Below are positions 62,561 to 64,000 of a DNA stretch of 64,000 nt, in pieces. The number at the start of each line of letters is the position of its first letter. The first letter of the stretch is position 1. The position numbers and the translations under genes are program-made. The DNA comes from Corylus avellana (Eukaryota; Streptophyta; Magnoliopsida; Fagales; Betulaceae): positions 4,767,021 through 4,831,020 of the forward strand of contig NC_081541.1 of the NCBI RefSeq assembly GCF_901000735.1, given 5' to 3'. Under the pieces are notes generated by a model that searched no databases, had not been told where the DNA came from, and worked only from the letters and a program-made list of their open reading frames with translations.

Positions 62561-63731
62561 TGAGAAGCTTCACATTTTGTGAAGCTTCCACTCGTTTTGA
62601 CACTACTCTCAAAGTTTTAAAATTTTTAATTAAGGGTATCAAACTTTTAATTCATTTCAATTACCAAATTCCGGTAGGATTTTTCCGTTAAATCTAGATA
62701 GAATTCTCAAAATACACAATTTTTATAAAAAAAAAGGAAATTATATCTAAAATCCTTAGGTAAGCGCGCTTTTATTAAAAACTCTTTTTTTGGAAATTTA
62801 GTCCCTGGGTCACTCGAAACTACTAGAAAACTCCCTACCGTCAATTTTTGTTAACTTCCGTTTGTCTACTCAAAATTCATCATTTTATCTGATTAAAATA
62901 TTATTTTTTTATTAATTTAATTTTTTTTTAAAAAAAATAAAATAAAATAAAAAATTGAAGGAATTGGCCAGGCACCACCCACCCATCCCAGGCCACCCCA
63001 CCCACCCCCATCCCTCCCAGCAGGGTGTGCAGACCACCCAAACCAGCCATGGGGTGGCTCATGACCGCCCTCCACCAAGGGGTGGTGGAGATTGTCTTCA
63101 TGACCACCCCATGGGTGGAGGGTGGCCTTGAGCCACCCAAACCCCGAGGGGGGGTGGGTGCTGACCACCTTGGGTTGGGGTGGCCATGGTCCCACCCCTC
63201 ACCCATGGGGTGGCCTTGAGAGCCACCCGACCACCTGGGTGGAAAGGGGTGGCCATGACCACCCCAAACCCAAACCACACAGGGAGTGACGCCAAGCCAC
63301 CTAGGGTAACTAGCGACCCTGCTAATTTTTTTTAAATTTTTTTTTTTAATAAGATAAAACGGTGAGTTTTGAGTAGACTAACAGAAGTTAACAAAAATTG
63401 ACGGTAGAGAGTTTTCTAGTAGTTTCGAGTGACCCAGGGACTAAATTTCCAAAAAAAAATACCCAGGGAGTTTTTAATAAAAGCACTTTTACCTAAGGAT
63501 TTTAGATATAATTTCCCTAAAAAAAATAAACGTCTAAATCTTTAAAATTTTTTATTTTATTTTTATAATAAAAAAATAAGTATTTTGATAATATTTGACT
63601 GAAAATCATAACGAAATGGGGTAATTGAAAGAAATTGAAAGTTTAATACCCTTAATTAAGATTTTTTAAACTTTATGGAGTAATTTTAAAACGTGTAGAA
63701 GTTCATAAGGTTTTTTGAAGTTTTTCCTAAG
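62561..63731. mobile_element. Outer MITE of a nested pair (block B)
   Basis: Same arms as 35419-36626, split by the foldback element at 62735. Ends are approximate. Confidence 0.7.
62735..63517. mobile_element. Mutator-like foldback element with a different GGGTGG/CCACCC core (block B)
   Basis: Same insertion site, same TAAAAAAAA duplication (62726-62734, 63518-63526) and nearly identical arms as 35594-36413. The core (about 62955-63325) is again CCACCC/GGGTGG-rich but does not align base for base with the A core. Total length is 783 bp against 820 bp. The open frames here are composition artefacts. Confidence 0.88.
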
Positions 63732-64000
63732 TTTTTTTAATTTTTTTTGTTTTTTTAATTACTTTTACTATTTGAGTTCAAAGTTCAAATGTACAAATTA
63801 CATGCAACTTTGAAGGAAAGAAATAGCTTGATGGGTTCTTTTTTTTGTTTTTTTTGGACAAGTTATGGTGAGCTAAAAGTAGAGAATTGTTAATTTTGTT
63901 TTTTAAGCATTGTCCATTATTACAGAATAAGTCATACATGGATTTCTTGTTAACTCTATGTTTCTTAAGGAGATAGACTTATTACAGATTAAGTCTTGAA

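Larger units (their letters stand above)
47873..64000. repeat. Block B: right copy of the ~17-kb near-identical repeat
   Basis: Colinear with 19916-36895 and still matching at the last base of the window. It lacks the hAT and Mutator MITEs of block A, has a different foldback core at 62.9-63.3 kb, and small indels (for example about 21 extra bases near 61750). Confidence 0.95.

Noticed and set aside
62917..63295. Several Trp/Gly/His-rich frames on both strands
   Set aside because: All are produced by GGGTGG/CCACCC repeats in the foldback core; no conserved domain or start context.

Overview
This window is nuclear DNA of a flowering plant, most likely a woody, heterozygous eudicot; I cannot name the species. 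The evidence is AT-rich intergenic DNA, GT-AG introns, chloroplast-targeted chlorophyllide a oxygenase (CAO) and PsbS, a filament-like plant protein, an intron-containing elongator tRNA-Met, and many small plant transposons (hAT and Mutator-like MITEs, SINEs, LTR fragments).

Layout. 1-8 kb: a foldback element, the 3' exons of a MATH/BTB protein gene (+), an intronless RING-H2 gene (+), a copia gag relic (-) and a broken RDR6-like RNA-dependent RNA polymerase fragment (+). 9.5-12 kb: a complete five-exon ribosomal protein eS10 gene (-), whose first intron lies directly after the ATG. 14.5 kb: a small zinc-ribbon protein gene (+). 15.7-19.2 kb: a complete nine-exon CAO gene (-). 19.9-36.9 kb (block A): a TLC-domain membrane protein gene (+), tRNA-Gln(UUG) (-), tRNA-Met(CAU) with intron (+), a four-exon filament-like protein gene (-), and a large nested foldback element. 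40.4-42.3 kb: a complete four-exon PsbS gene (+). 43.8-47.4 kb: LTR retrotransposon pieces (a short TRIM-like LTR with its primer-binding site, then Ty3/gypsy-like polypurine tract and LTRs). 47,423-47,522: a 100-N assembly gap. 47.87-64.0 kb (block B): a near-identical second copy of block A that runs off the window.

The A/B repeat is the main structure here. Genes and tRNAs in it are intact in both copies and identical or nearly so, yet the copies differ by whole transposons (a 416-bp hAT MITE and a 389-bp Mutator-type MITE, each with an exact target-site duplication in A and an empty site in B). They also differ by complete replacement of the GC-rich core of one foldback element whose arms and target-site duplication are shared. 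With a round 100-N gap about 350 bp before copy B, the simplest reading is an unresolved second haplotype placed in tandem; a true recent segmental duplication is the alternative.

The genes do not form a pathway. CAO (chlorophyll b synthesis) and PsbS (photoprotective quenching) share a role in light harvesting, but nothing shows co-regulation. No CRISPR array, bacterial operon or prokaryotic defence system is present. The novelty lies in genome structure: foldback elements with shared arms and exchangeable CCACCC/GGGTGG cores, a short tRNA-derived SINE family, and a TRIM-like LTR with a tRNA-like stretch and a duplicated primer-binding site.
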